Assembly (NCBI GenBank): GCA_910583775.1
Contig: CAJTYD010000008.1
Coordinates: forward strand, 1 to 56,723
DNA from: an uncultured Muribaculaceae bacterium
Lineage (GTDB): Bacteria > Bacteroidota > Bacteroidia > Bacteroidales > Muribaculaceae
DNA: 56,723 nucleotides
Reading direction: 5' to 3'
The notes beneath the pieces were generated by a model. That model had not been told where the DNA came from and searched no databases. It saw only the letters and a list, made by a program, of their open reading frames with translations. The position numbers and the translations under genes are program-made. This document shows, in pieces, positions 1 through 9,458 of the stretch. Each line of letters begins with the position of its first letter. The first letter of the stretch is position 1.

Positions 1-43
1 GTCCGACTTATACCCCAAAATTCGATGTTTTCAAATTTTTGTC

Positions 44-3000
44 ATGTACTTAAGGAAAACATATAAACTCATCGGTATCGGAGAATGTAGTTTTACCAAC
101 AACACCCTCCTGACTTCAGTCACCTTCCCCAATACGGTAACTGAAATAGGAGCAAGTGCCTTTGAAAAGTGCGACCAACTTGAAGAGGTGACACTTCCTC
201 CGTCGCTTGAGTATATAGGAGACCAGGCCTTCTACAATACTTCCAGTCTAAAGATAAATATTCCACGTGCTGTGAAGGAAATAGGGGCCTTCGCTTTCCG
301 GGGCAACACAACCATAACCACTCCTGACATAACCCTCCGAGCATCAAAGATAGGAAACGGAGCTTTCTATAATTGCAGCGGTCTTCAGAGAGTAAATATA
401 AATGGAGCAATTGAAGAACTCGGCAAAGAGGCCTTTAAGAATTGTCAGGATCTTAAAACATTCATTATCAAAGATTCCACTCCAATTCCGGATGGTCTTC
501 TATCAGGATGTAAATCACTTGAAACAGTCACCCTCTATTTTACCGATAAAATCGGAAATGGAGCTTTTTCCGACTGCTCCAGTCTAAAAGAAATCTCGCT
601 TCCGGACGCTCTCTCCGAAATCGGTAACAGTGCGTTTATCGGCTGTTCCTCGCTTACTAAAATAAATTTCCCGCCCGCACTCTCTTTCATTTCGAACAAA
701 GCGTTCTCCTATACAGGATTACCTTCCGTCACAATTCCGGCAACAGTTGACTCAATCGGCACAGAGGCGTTCGCCTACTGCCCAAACCTGGATAAAATCT
801 CTATCTGCAATGGAGTGAAATCAATAGGACAAGCAGCCTTCATTACATCGAAGATTTCGGAAATAGCCTTACCCCCGAGCGTGGAAACAATAGGCGGCTA
901 TGCCTTTGCAGGTAACACCAATCTTAAATCGGTAATCATGGGATATGGGATCAAATCCATCGGACAGAAAGCATTCGATGAATCGCCGGTTTCCTATATC
1001 GCAATAACCGCCCAGACACCGCCCGCGTTATCCGATGACGCGTTCTCCGATTATTCGGCAAATCTTTATCTTCAGGATCCGGGCGACAATTCAACAATCG
1101 ACGCCTATCACAACGCAGGCTCTTGCTGGGGGCGTTTTGAAAGCTCAGCCCTGACTGTTCCCGAAAAAATCGAGGGAAACATTGAAAACATACCACCCAA
1201 AGCCGGAGAAAACGTACAACTCTCCGTTTCATTCTCTCCCGAAAACACTTCTCTCAAAAATATTCTCTGGAATTCTACAAACATCAAAGTAGCCGCTGTA
1301 AATGAAGCAGGTCTTGTCAGCGTATTTACCGCTTGCGGCAGTTGCGAGATAATTGCAGAGACATTTTATTATAACGGTCCGAAAGCGACTTTCCCTCTTT
1401 CAGTCACACAGACCGACATAAAACCTACCGGGATAACATTCAGCAGAAAATTCGCAGATATCACAGAAGGGAATAGCATCCAGACTAATGTCATAATAAC
1501 ACCGGAGAATGCCTTCGATAAAAGCATTACATGGAAATCGAACGACACAAATATCGCTACGGTAAGCGACCAAGGTCTCGTAACCGGAGTGAAGGAAGGT
1601 GAAACCTCCATAATAGCCAGGACAGTCAACGGGTTGGAGGCTTCTTTCAAGATAACCGTAAAGAAAGAACATATTTTCAGTTATGAATATAACGGAGACA
1701 CAGTAAATTACGTTGTTATCAGCGAAGACGCACGCACATGCATCACTGCTCCGGGCACCATAAAGAAAGCAGCCAATATAATGGAAGGAGGAATAAGCCT
1801 TCCGCAGGCGCCGAAAGACGGAGATGAATCTTATACTCTTATCGGTATCGGAGATTTCAGCTTCGGTGGTGTTACCAACATCTTAATGCCAAATACCGTA
1901 AAAGAGATCGGGAAAGGTGCATTTTATTTCAGCACAGAACTTCATAGTATAGAAATGTCAACATCTCTAAACAAGATAGGTGAAAGAGCTTTCTATCTCT
2001 GCAGTTATCTTGGACAGACACAGCTTCCTTCTTCGCTGACCCATATCGGCGACCAGGCTTTTTACGGCTGTAATTATTTAGTAGTCAACATCCCCCGTGG
2101 ACTTAAAGAAATCGGACGAGCAGCCTTTCAAAGAATCGATCATATCAATACCCCCGACATTACCCTGAATGCCACTCTTATTGGAGACGGAGCGTTTTCA
2201 GGTTGCAGAGGGCTGGAGGCAGTGACACTGAGAGCTCCTCTTGACTCGCTTGGCAATGGAGTCTTCTCCTATTGTCCAGACCTTTTAAGAGCCACTATCG
2301 AAGGCAACATCAGAGAACTTCCGAATAATACTTTCTCAGGCTGCGCAAATCTTGAGAGCGTGGCAATTAATTCGAGAATACTGAAAATCGGGATCAGTGC
2401 TTTCGAAAGTTGTCCGGCACTGAAAAGGCTTAAGATTCCCACGTCAATTACAGAAATCGGCATAAGAGCCTTCATCAATTGCAAGAGTCTGACTAAGGTG
2501 GGAATCTCCAATTCTATCACAACAATCGGTAATATGGCTTTCGCCGCCTGTTCCGGCCTTACCTCCCTCAATTTTGGAACAGGAGTGAAAACGATAGGGG
2601 AATACGCATTCGCAGACACACAACTTTCTGAAATTGTCATTCCTCCCAGCGTAGAGACCATCGGCAGTTCAGCATTCCTCAATGTTGAAAGTCTGAAGAC
2701 TATCGTCATGGGGCAGAATGTAAGATCTATCGGAGAAAAAGCTTTCAGCGGCACAAATCCGACATCAGTAAGCATTACTGCCCAGACACCACCGACTGCA
2801 CCGGATGATGTGTTCAGCGACTATTCCGGACAACTGAATCTCCAGGATCCCGGAAACAATTCCGTAATAGAAGCCTATAGAAACGCCCCCGCATGCTGGA
2901 AAAATTTCAAGATAGAGCCTCTAATAACTCCTGAAAAGATCGAAGGAAATATAGACAACATAGCGGCGCAGCCCGGAGAAAGCGTGCAGCTTGAAGCAAA

Positions 3001-3673
3001 AGTCTATCCGGAGAATGTGACCCTCAAGGAAGTGTTCTGGCGTTCGACCAATCCGGATATCGCCACTGTTGACAATAACGGAACAGTCACGATTGTAGCA
3101 GAAAATAAAGTGGAGACACGCGCTCTCATAAGCTGCGACATCATAGCCGAAACCCTTTACGCCAACGGGCCGGTAGCTACCATTCCTGTCACAGTGACAA
3201 TTCCCGATGTCGAAGCCACCGGAATCACTATTAACACAACGGTCGCCAATCTGAAGAAAGACGAGACTCTCAAACTTGAGGTGAGCATCCTTCCCGGCAA
3301 TTCAACAGACAAGTCAGTTACATGGAGCTCAAGCGATCCTGATGTCGCCACTGTAGATGATATGGGGGTCGTGACCGCAGTGAATTCGGGAATGACAACT
3401 ATTACAGCCGAGACCTCCAACGGACTTTCCGCAGTATGCAAGGTATTCGTTGAAGTGAAATCCGGAATAGACAACATTGACGGGAACTCAGGAATAAACG
3501 TCACTGTCCGCAACGGAGTCATATTCATAGAAGCTCCGAATGGCACTCAGACGGAAGTTTATTCCCGGGCAGGGACACGGATAGCAAAGACCAGTGAGAA
3601 CACCATCGGAAATCTCGATCATGGCTTGTATATCGTTCGGGTCAACGGCAAATCATTCAAAGTCATATTGTAA
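44..3673 (+). CDS. BspA-type leucine-rich repeat surface protein with Ig-like domains, probably 5'-truncated
   Basis: This is a large cell-surface or secreted protein of 1209 residues. Two blocks of BspA/LRR_5 repeats, with recurring IGxxAFxxCxxL units, lie at about residues 10-350 and 600-930. Each block is followed by Big_2-like Ig domains with the typical WxSxxxxIAxV and GxxxITAxTxNG strands. The last 70 residues (VRNGVIFIEAPNG... GLYIVRVNGKSFKV) resemble a type IX secretion sorting domain. The two halves are copies of each other; the same TAQTPP and LQDPG segments recur about 590 residues apart. No signal peptide follows the ATG at 44. The frame is open to base 2, and similarity to the second half begins only near base 66, so the true N-terminus is probably missing. 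A role in adhesion is inferred from the family. Confidence 0.85.
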   Translation: MYLRKTYKLIGIGECSFTNNTLLTSVTFPNTVTEIGASAFEKCDQLEEVTLPPSLEYIGDQAFYNTSSLKINIPRAVKEIGAFAFRGNTTITTPDITLRASKIGNGAFYNCSGLQRVNINGAIEELGKEAFKNCQDLKTFIIKDSTPIPDGLLSGCKSLETVTLYFTDKIGNGAFSDCSSLKEISLPDALSEIGNSAFIGCSSLTKINFPPALSFISNKAFSYTGLPSVTIPATVDSIGTEAFAYCPNLDKISICNGVKSIGQAAFITSKISEIALPPSVETIGGYAFAGNTNLKSVIMGYGIKSIGQKAFDESPVSYIAITAQTPPALSDDAFSDYSANLYLQDPGDNSTIDAYHNAGSCWGRFESSALTVPEKIEGNIENIPPKAGENVQLSVSFSPENTSLKNILWNSTNIKVAAVNEAGLVSVFTACGSCEIIAETFYYNGPKATFPLSVTQTDIKPTGITFSRKFADITEGNSIQTNVIITPENAFDKSITWKSNDTNIATVSDQGLVTGVKEGETSIIARTVNGLEASFKITVKKEHIFSYEYNGDTVNYVVISEDARTCITAPGTIKKAANIMEGGISLPQAPKDGDESYTLIGIGDFSFGGVTNILMPNTVKEIGKGAFYFSTELHSIEMSTSLNKIGERAFYLCSYLGQTQLPSSLTHIGDQAFYGCNYLVVNIPRGLKEIGRAAFQRIDHINTPDITLNATLIGDGAFSGCRGLEAVTLRAPLDSLGNGVFSYCPDLLRATIEGNIRELPNNTFSGCANLESVAINSRILKIGISAFESCPALKRLKIPTSITEIGIRAFINCKSLTKVGISNSITTIGNMAFAACSGLTSLNFGTGVKTIGEYAFADTQLSEIVIPPSVETIGSSAFLNVESLKTIVMGQNVRSIGEKAFSGTNPTSVSITAQTPPTAPDDVFSDYSGQLNLQDPGNNSVIEAYRNAPACWKNFKIEPLITPEKIEGNIDNIAAQPGESVQLEAKVYPENVTLKEVFWRSTNPDIATVDNNGTVTIVAENKVETRALISCDIIAETLYANGPVATIPVTVTIPDVEATGITINTTVANLKKDETLKLEVSILPGNSTDKSVTWSSSDPDVATVDDMGVVTAVNSGMTTITAETSNGLSAVCKVFVEVKSGIDNIDGNSGINVTVRNGVIFIEAPNGTQTEVYSRAGTRIAKTSENTIGNLDHGLYIVRVNGKSFKVIL

Positions 3674-3713
3674 TAAGTATCTGCAAGAAAGACATTATAA
3701 AAAACTAATAAAG

Positions 3714-3746
3714 AGAGAGGCGAAATCGCAACGATTCCGCCTCTCT
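3714..3746. terminator. Bidirectional intrinsic terminator between convergent genes
   Basis: Arms of 14 bases (AGAGAGGCGAAATC and GATTCCGCCTCTCT, 13 of 14 paired) enclose a 5-base loop. T-rich sequence follows on the right and A-rich sequence precedes on the left, so the hairpin can end both the LRR gene and the convergent MATE gene. Confidence 0.8.
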
Positions 3747-3764
3747 TTATTATCTTTTATCCTT

Positions 3765-5132
3765 TTATCTTTCGAGGCGACGGACGATGCGGTAGAAGAT
3801 GAGGGTGGCGAGGACGGAGGCCACGAGCAGGGCGACGTCGAAGCTGTAGTAGACGCCAACGTTACCCCAGTCGAAAACTTTCGCAAAGAGATATAGCACC
3901 GGAAGGCCGATAACGATATAAGTGCACACGGAGATGAAGAGCAGCGGCTTCACCTTCGAGGTGCCGCGGATGGCGTTGCAATAGGTGAGCTGGATGGCGT
4001 CGACATACTGGTATACCACAAGCGGAACGATGAGGTTCATGGCCGATGCAATCACACCGGCGTCGGAAGTGAAGCAGCCCACAAGCCAATGGCCCGCAAG
4101 CAGGAATACCAGGGAGGCGAACGTGCTGAGAAGCAGGTTAAGGTGCAGCCCGGCAAACGCGATGCGACGCACTCCCCGCCAGTCGCTCTGTCCCGTATAG
4201 TTCGCCACACGGATCGAGGCTGCGGTTCCGAAACTGATATAGGTCATGAAACCGAGCTGGGCGATGGTGTTGACAACCTGGAAGGCCGCCAACTGAATCT
4301 TGCCGAACCAGCCGCTGACAATCGCGCCGAACGACCACAACAGACACTCCACGCCGCTCTGGATCATGACCGGATAGGAGGTTGTCCATATTCTGCGGCG
4401 CAACGCGCCGAGACTGTCCTTGCTGCGGAATCCGGCGGTATAGGGGCGATAACGGCGGCGCGAAAAGAAAAAAAGCACTATTCCGAAAGCCGCCGCATAT
4501 CGCGAGACAAGCGTGCTCCAGCCCGCACCGGCAAGCCCCATCTCCGGCATTCCGCAATGACCGAAGATCAGAAGCCAGTTGCCGCAGATGTTAAGCACGT
4601 TGGCACCAAGAATCATCCACATAGGCATCTGCGTGTCGTTGAACCCGTTGCAGGTCTGCTGGAAAGTGTTGAACACCGACATCGGCAACATAGTGAACAG
4701 AACAATCAGGTAATATTCCCTGATAAGCGGCAGAAGCTCCTCGGGCTGTCCGAAACGGTCGAGAAAGAAATAGAGCACGCCCATAATCACAGTGAAACCC
4801 ACCGAGACCGCCACATTTACCTGGACGCCTCCGTGAAGCGTCTTTCCCGCTTCCTCGAGCTCTCCGCGTCCGAACAGCGCGCCGACGAGCGGAGTCAGCC
4901 CTTGCGCGAAGCCGATCTGCATGACCACGGCGATCACGAAAAGGCTGTTGACGAAGGCCGCCGCGGCCAGCTCCTCGACGCCATAGGCACCCACCATCAT
5001 AGTGTCGGCAAAGCTGACGACGATCACGCCGAGCTGCGTGACGAGCACCGGAAGACCCAGACGCAAAAGAATGCCGTATTCCTCCTTATATTTATTCCTG
5101 ATATTGATCTTTGACGAAACCTTGTCCAGCAT
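3765..5132 (-). CDS. MATE family multidrug/metabolite efflux transporter
   Basis: This 455-residue inner-membrane protein has about twelve hydrophobic segments, the usual size and layout of MATE antiporters, which export cationic drugs or metabolites using a Na+ or H+ gradient. The N-terminal half carries the family pattern LGLPVLVTQLG, then SFADTMMVGAYGVEELAAAAF and FAQGLTPLVGALFGRG. A matching second bundle follows after about residue 235. The ATG at 5132 is followed by a short polar N-terminus and then the first membrane segment. It stands alone, convergent with the LRR gene and divergent from the TolC operon. The substrate cannot be read from the sequence. Confidence 0.93.
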   Translation of the reverse strand: MLDKVSSKINIRNKYKEEYGILLRLGLPVLVTQLGVIVVSFADTMMVGAYGVEELAAAAFVNSLFVIAVVMQIGFAQGLTPLVGALFGRGELEEAGKTLHGGVQVNVAVSVGFTVIMGVLYFFLDRFGQPEELLPLIREYYLIVLFTMLPMSVFNTFQQTCNGFNDTQMPMWMILGANVLNICGNWLLIFGHCGMPEMGLAGAGWSTLVSRYAAAFGIVLFFFSRRRYRPYTAGFRSKDSLGALRRRIWTTSYPVMIQSGVECLLWSFGAIVSGWFGKIQLAAFQVVNTIAQLGFMTYISFGTAASIRVANYTGQSDWRGVRRIAFAGLHLNLLLSTFASLVFLLAGHWLVGCFTSDAGVIASAMNLIVPLVVYQYVDAIQLTYCNAIRGTSKVKPLLFISVCTYIVIGLPVLYLFAKVFDWGNVGVYYSFDVALLVASVLATLIFYRIVRRLER

Positions 5133-5196
5133 AAAGATTATACGATTTGTCTTTTTTTATTTACGATAACTGATAAACCGCAGCTTTCGAAATGTG

Positions 5197-5204
5197 CAAA
5201 ATTA
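5197..5204 (-). promoter_or_regulatory. Candidate -7 box for the MATE gene
   Basis: On the minus strand this reads TAATTTTG, a match to the Bacteroidetes -7 consensus TAnnTTTG, about 65 bases before the MATE start. No well-spaced -33 TTTG was found, so support is partial. Confidence 0.35.
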
Positions 5205-5225
5205 CAAAAATAAACAAAAATAGCC

Positions 5226-5233
5226 TAATTTTG
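5226..5233 (+). promoter_or_regulatory. Candidate -7 box for the TolC-HlyD-permease operon
   Basis: TAATTTTG matches TAnnTTTG and lies about 130 bases before the TolC start. It is divergent from a similar box for the MATE gene. No clear -33 element is present at the usual distance. Confidence 0.4.
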
Positions 5234-5364
5234 TATTATTACTAAGAAAGGGCGTATCCGGAAGGGATATATTCGACACAAAACCGGAGTTTCAGTCCAA
5301 TAAATAAAACGGAAAAAGTCAGTACCCCCCGGGCCCAGGTATAATCCAAAATCTCACAAGCTGC

Positions 5365-6807
5365 ATGATACCTATAGTTAAAATAACGCTTTCGATGGCT
5401 ATGCTTGTCTGCGCCGGCACGGCATACGCCCAGACTTACACTCTTGATTCATGCCGCAACCTGGCGATCCACAACAACAAGACGATCCGGCTTGCGGAAG
5501 AAGGGATCAAAGGGGCCGGCTACGAGCGCAAGGCTGCCAAAGCCGCCTATCTTCCCGGCATCGATTTCGCAGGCACCTACATGTATAACCAGAAGGTCAT
5601 AAGCCTTTTGGGTGAAGACGCCAAACTGCCCACAATGTCGTTCGACCCTTCGAGCCAGACTTTCAAATATAACATTCTCACCGATCCTAACGGAACACCC
5701 ATAAAAGATCCCTCCACAGGGGGCTACATCCCGACGGAGGTAGCCGTGATTCCCAAAGAAGCGATGAGTTACGATGTGCACAACGTCTTCGCGGGCGCGT
5801 TCACCCTTACCCAGCCCATATATATGGGGGGCACAATACGCGCCCTGAATGAAATCACCAAATATGCCGAGAAGGCTGCCGTGGCCGCGCGAAACAGCGT
5901 GGTACAGGATGTGATCTACGGAGTAGACCAGGCATACTGGACGGTAGTATCGCTGAAATCAAAGAAGAAACTCGCCGAAAGCTTCGTGACGCTTGTCGAC
6001 ACTCTGCGCTATAACGTAAACGCAATGCTTGAGGCAGGCGTCGCCACCCGGTCGGATCTTCTGACGGTAGACGTCAAGCTCAACGAGGCCAGGATAATGC
6101 TCACAAAAGTCGACAACGGGCTTACTCTGGCGCGCATGGCGCTCGCCCAGGTCTGCGGGCTTCCAGTCCAGAGCGAAATGCACCTCGCAGATGAAGATTA
6201 CAAGAGCAACCCTGCAACCGGCGCCTCGCTCAACTATAACATCAACGACGTCTTCGCACGCCGTCAGGACCTCGAGGCAATCCGACAGGGCATCTCGGTG
6301 CTAAAGAACCGTGAGAAAATCGCACTCGGAACGATGCTTCCGAAAGTGGCACTCGTCGGAGCCTACTCCTTCTCCAACCCCAATGTTGTCAACGGATTCA
6401 GCAAAAGCTTCGCCGGAGGCTTCAGCGTCGGGGCGACCGTAGCCATCCCGATCTGGCACTGGGGCGGCAAATACAACCACTACCGCGCCACGAAATCTGC
6501 CACCAACGCACAGCGCCTTCTGCTCGAAGACCTCGAAGAGAAGGTGGAGCTACAGGTGAATCAGGCAAAGTTCAGCTATCAGGAGGCATTCAAGACCTAC
6601 GACATGACCGTGGCAAACATGAAAAGCGCCGAAGAGAATCTGCGCTCGGCCCAATTAGGATATAAAGAGGGCGTACTTACCACCGATGACGTGATCGCCG
6701 CCCAGACAGCCTGGCTTCAGGCAAACTCAGAGAAGATCGACGCTGAGATAGGCATTCACCTCTGCGACGTCTACCTCTCCAAAGTGCTCGGAAACCTCAA
6801 TTATTGA
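5365..6807 (+). CDS. TolC family outer membrane efflux protein
   Basis: This 480-residue protein is an outer membrane channel of the OEP/TolC family. The N-terminus has a signal peptide (ITLSMAMLVCAGTAYA, with cleavage likely after AYA), then the family's opening YTLDSCRNLAIHNNKTIRLAEE. Two long heptad-rich repeats form the periplasmic tunnel; the second ends with the typical LRSAQLGYKEGVLTTDDVIAAQTAWLQA. It is the first gene of an export operon: a HlyD adaptor starts 83 bases after its stop and two ABC-2 permeases follow. It would form the outer membrane exit of that pump. The substrate is unknown. Confidence 0.93.
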   Translation: MIPIVKITLSMAMLVCAGTAYAQTYTLDSCRNLAIHNNKTIRLAEEGIKGAGYERKAAKAAYLPGIDFAGTYMYNQKVISLLGEDAKLPTMSFDPSSQTFKYNILTDPNGTPIKDPSTGGYIPTEVAVIPKEAMSYDVHNVFAGAFTLTQPIYMGGTIRALNEITKYAEKAAVAARNSVVQDVIYGVDQAYWTVVSLKSKKKLAESFVTLVDTLRYNVNAMLEAGVATRSDLLTVDVKLNEARIMLTKVDNGLTLARMALAQVCGLPVQSEMHLADEDYKSNPATGASLNYNINDVFARRQDLEAIRQGISVLKNREKIALGTMLPKVALVGAYSFSNPNVVNGFSKSFAGGFSVGATVAIPIWHWGGKYNHYRATKSATNAQRLLLEDLEEKVELQVNQAKFSYQEAFKTYDMTVANMKSAEENLRSAQLGYKEGVLTTDDVIAAQTAWLQANSEKIDAEIGIHLCDVYLSKVLGNLNY

Positions 6808-6890
6808 AAACCGACAATACACAAAAATACAGATTCCACATAATAAAAAGAGAAAACAGAAACTACAAACGACTATAAAAACCGAGATAT

Positions 6891-7943
6891 ATGGCATCTT
6901 CAGCAAATAATACCAACTCCGCCGGCCAGCCGACAGGAGCACAGGATCCGGAAGCAGTCACCAGAAAAGACCGTCTTCTGATTTCAACCATCATCGTCGT
7001 TCTATTCATCGTAGCCATTCTCGCGGTGGTAGGATTCCTTTGCATCAAGCCGGAGCCCGACACCGTTCAGGGACAGGGAGAGGCTACCGAGATCCGTATC
7101 TCCGGCAAGCTGCCGGGCCGCGTGGCCGAGATATATGTCGAGGAGGGCCAGCACGTGAAGGCCGGCGACACCCTCGTACGCATCAACTCAGCTCTTGTCG
7201 ACGCCCGCATGGAGCAGGCCAAGGCGATGGAGAGCGTGGCCCAGGCTACCAACCGCAAGGTCGACGCAGGCACCCGCTCGCAGATAATCGAGGGAGCGCG
7301 TGATCTTCTCAACCAGGCCACCGCCGCCTCCGGCATAGCCCAGAAGACATACGAGCGAATGCAGTCGCTGTTTGAAAAGGGGGTCATAAGCGAGCAGAAA
7401 CGCGATGAGGCCAAAGCCGCCTTCGAGGCAGCCAAAGCCGGAGAATCAGCCGCCAGAAGTCAGTATAACCTGGCTAAATCCGGCGCCCAGAAAGAGGATA
7501 AAGAGGCCTCTTCCGCCATGGTGACAGCCGCTCAAAGCGGCGTCAAGGAGGTAAACGCACTGCTTGAAGACCAGTATCTGGTCGCTCCCTGCGACGGCGA
7601 GATAACCGTGATATATCCCAATGTAAGCGAGCTTGTGGCTACCGGCGCACCCATCATGACGCTCCAGAAAGATGACCACTGGGCTGTCTTCAACGTCAGG
7701 GAGACTCTTCTGAAAGACATCAGGACCGGCAGCGTGCTCAAAGTCAAGATTCCGGCCCTCGACAAGGAGACGGAAATGAAAGTGTTCTATATCAAGGACC
7801 TCGGCACTTACGCCAACTGGCAGGCAACTAAGGCAACCGGAGACTACGACGCCCGTACCTTCCAGATAAAGGCACGCCCGGAAAAACCGATCGAGAATTT
7901 TCGCCCCGGAATGTCGGTGATATACCTCGGCGTAAAGAAATAA
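6891..7943 (+). CDS. HlyD/EmrA-type membrane fusion protein
   Basis: This 350-residue periplasmic adaptor has one N-terminal membrane anchor (about residues 28-50, LLISTIIVVLFIVAILAVVGF). Next come a biotinyl/lipoyl-like half (GRVAEIYVEEGQHVKAGDTLVRI), a long alpha-helical hairpin (about residues 95-225) and the second lipoyl half (YLVAPCDGEITVIYPNVSELVATGAPIMTL). A beta-barrel region completes it. The layout is that of HlyD_D23-type adaptors linking an inner membrane transporter to TolC. It lies between the TolC gene and two ABC-2 permease genes, its likely partners. Confidence 0.92.
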   Translation: MASSANNTNSAGQPTGAQDPEAVTRKDRLLISTIIVVLFIVAILAVVGFLCIKPEPDTVQGQGEATEIRISGKLPGRVAEIYVEEGQHVKAGDTLVRINSALVDARMEQAKAMESVAQATNRKVDAGTRSQIIEGARDLLNQATAASGIAQKTYERMQSLFEKGVISEQKRDEAKAAFEAAKAGESAARSQYNLAKSGAQKEDKEASSAMVTAAQSGVKEVNALLEDQYLVAPCDGEITVIYPNVSELVATGAPIMTLQKDDHWAVFNVRETLLKDIRTGSVLKVKIPALDKETEMKVFYIKDLGTYANWQATKATGDYDARTFQIKARPEKPIENFRPGMSVIYLGVKK

Positions 7944-7955
7944 GAGAATGGCAAG

Positions 7956-9167
7956 ATGTTGAATAATTCCGAGAACATAGGGAAACTGCCTGCTTCGCTC
8001 AATGGCCTGACCGGAGTAAGGGCCATTATGCTCAGAAGTCTCATCCAGATCGTGAGGCGTCCGATCTATTGGTTCGGATTCTTCCTCATGCCTCTGTTCA
8101 TGTTTCTTTTCATCACTTCGATGCTCAGCAAGGGACTGCCAACCCGGATACCTTCGTCGATTATAGACAAAGACGGCACTTCCCTTTCCAGAGAAATCAC
8201 CCAGTCGCTCGGAGGGATGCAGATGGTCGACCTCAAATACACCTCCAACAGTTTTACGGAGGCCCGACATCTTATGCAGGAAGGGAAGATCTACGGTTTC
8301 TTTCTGATTCCGGAGAATTTTGAGTCAGATCTTCTGGCAGGGCGCAAGCCGGCGATCACCTTCTACACCAACATGACCTATTTCGTGCCGGGCACGATGC
8401 TCTTCAAGAGTTTCAAGTCTACCGCCGTCTTCGCAAAGGCTGGAATAGCGATGAACATCGTGCAGACCGCCGGCGCAAACGCCGAGTCTCTGGCGCCGCT
8501 TCTGCAGCCGATCAACATACAGGGACGCGGAATCGGCAATCCGACACTGAACTATGCCGTATATCTCGGAAACTCATTCATTCCCTGCACCCTGCAGCTG
8601 ATGATTCTTCTGATGACCTGTTTCAGTCTTGGTCAGGAAATGAAATATCACACCTCCCGCCGACTTATGAACATGGCCGGAGGCTCCATCGTAAAGGCTC
8701 TCTTCGGCAAACTGCTTCCACAGACAGTGATATGGATGGTGATTGCCTTTTTCATGACCTCATGGCTTTACCGTTACAATCATTTCCCGATGAACGGCTC
8801 ATGGTTCTGGATGCTCCTGTCGGAATTCATGTTCGTCCTTGCCTGCCAGGGCTTCGCGGTGTTCATCATCAGCGTTCTGCCCAACCTGCGGCTGTCGCTA
8901 TCGGTGAGTGCGCTGCTCGGTATCCTCTCCTTCTCGATCGCCGCATTCTCCTTCCCGGTGGAAAGCATGTACGGAGGGATGGCGATATTCAGCTATATTG
9001 TTCCGATAAGATATAACTTCCTTATTTATATCGACCAGGCGCTCAATGGAATTCATATCTACTATTCAAGGATATGGTTCGTGGCATACATAATCTTCAT
9101 GCTCCTGCCGTTCACAATGCTGTGGCGACTGAAGAAAGAGATGGAAAACCCGGTATATGTTCCGTGA
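7956..9167 (+). CDS. ABC-2 type transporter permease (first of pair)
   Basis: This 403-residue inner-membrane protein has the ABC-2/YhgE-like layout. One N-terminal membrane helix (about residues 43-60, YWFGFFLMPLFMFLFIT) is followed by a large periplasmic domain with the IIDKDGTSLSREI motif, then five or six helices in the C-terminal half. It starts 12 bases after the HlyD stop. No ATP-binding subunit is encoded in the operon, which is common in Bacteroidetes clusters of this type. The pair may use a distant ATPase or work without one. Substrate unknown. Confidence 0.88.
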   Translation: MLNNSENIGKLPASLNGLTGVRAIMLRSLIQIVRRPIYWFGFFLMPLFMFLFITSMLSKGLPTRIPSSIIDKDGTSLSREITQSLGGMQMVDLKYTSNSFTEARHLMQEGKIYGFFLIPENFESDLLAGRKPAITFYTNMTYFVPGTMLFKSFKSTAVFAKAGIAMNIVQTAGANAESLAPLLQPINIQGRGIGNPTLNYAVYLGNSFIPCTLQLMILLMTCFSLGQEMKYHTSRRLMNMAGGSIVKALFGKLLPQTVIWMVIAFFMTSWLYRYNHFPMNGSWFWMLLSEFMFVLACQGFAVFIISVLPNLRLSLSVSALLGILSFSIAAFSFPVESMYGGMAIFSYIVPIRYNFLIYIDQALNGIHIYYSRIWFVAYIIFMLLPFTMLWRLKKEMENPVYVP

Positions 9168-9200
9168 TATCGCGGCGTTTCAAAAAACAAGAAAAACAAA

Positions 9201-9455
9201 TAAGTAGTTGATAAAAAATAATGAACATATAAACCGAAGATATTTTTGAGGCGATTGGGTTGCGGAAGGAGGGAGCATATTAATATATGCGACTGACTGA
9301 CAAGACCCAAGCGGCCAAAAATCGCCATAAGCGAGAGCAAAATCAAACTCGTTTGATAATGCCGAGCGACAGGCGATTGCCTGGAAGGAAAGATCAAGTT
9401 TTATAGTTCAAGATATCATCTACTCATATATCGATTAATTTTTAGAAACTACTTA
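9201..9455 (+). repeat. Structured inverted-repeat element, copy 1 (largest)
   Basis: This non-coding element lies between two permease genes. Its ends form an imperfect inverted repeat (AAGTAGTT...AACTACTT, continuing as A/T-rich complementary arms). The core has a helix pairing 9250-9261 with 9302-9316 (TTGGGTT with ACCCAA), and a hairpin GCATAT-taat-ATATGC at 9275-9290 followed by GACTG. Two more perfect hairpins lie at 9342-9357 and 9370-9383. Purine-rich and UUUUUGAG-like core segments align with the elements at 13887 and 39592. The right end stops 3 bases before the ATG of the next permease. It may be a structured RNA or a MITE-like repeat. Confidence 0.7.
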
Positions 9456-9458
9456 ATC

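Noticed and set aside
4089..5114. Plus-strand frame of 341 codons
   Set aside because: It lies wholly opposite the MATE gene, has no family features and a charged low-complexity composition; it is an antisense shadow.
9201..9455. Classic MITE or insertion sequence with fixed terminal repeats
   Set aside because: The three related elements have different end sequences that stay complementary, and no clear target-site duplications were found, so a simple MITE explanation was not accepted, though not excluded.
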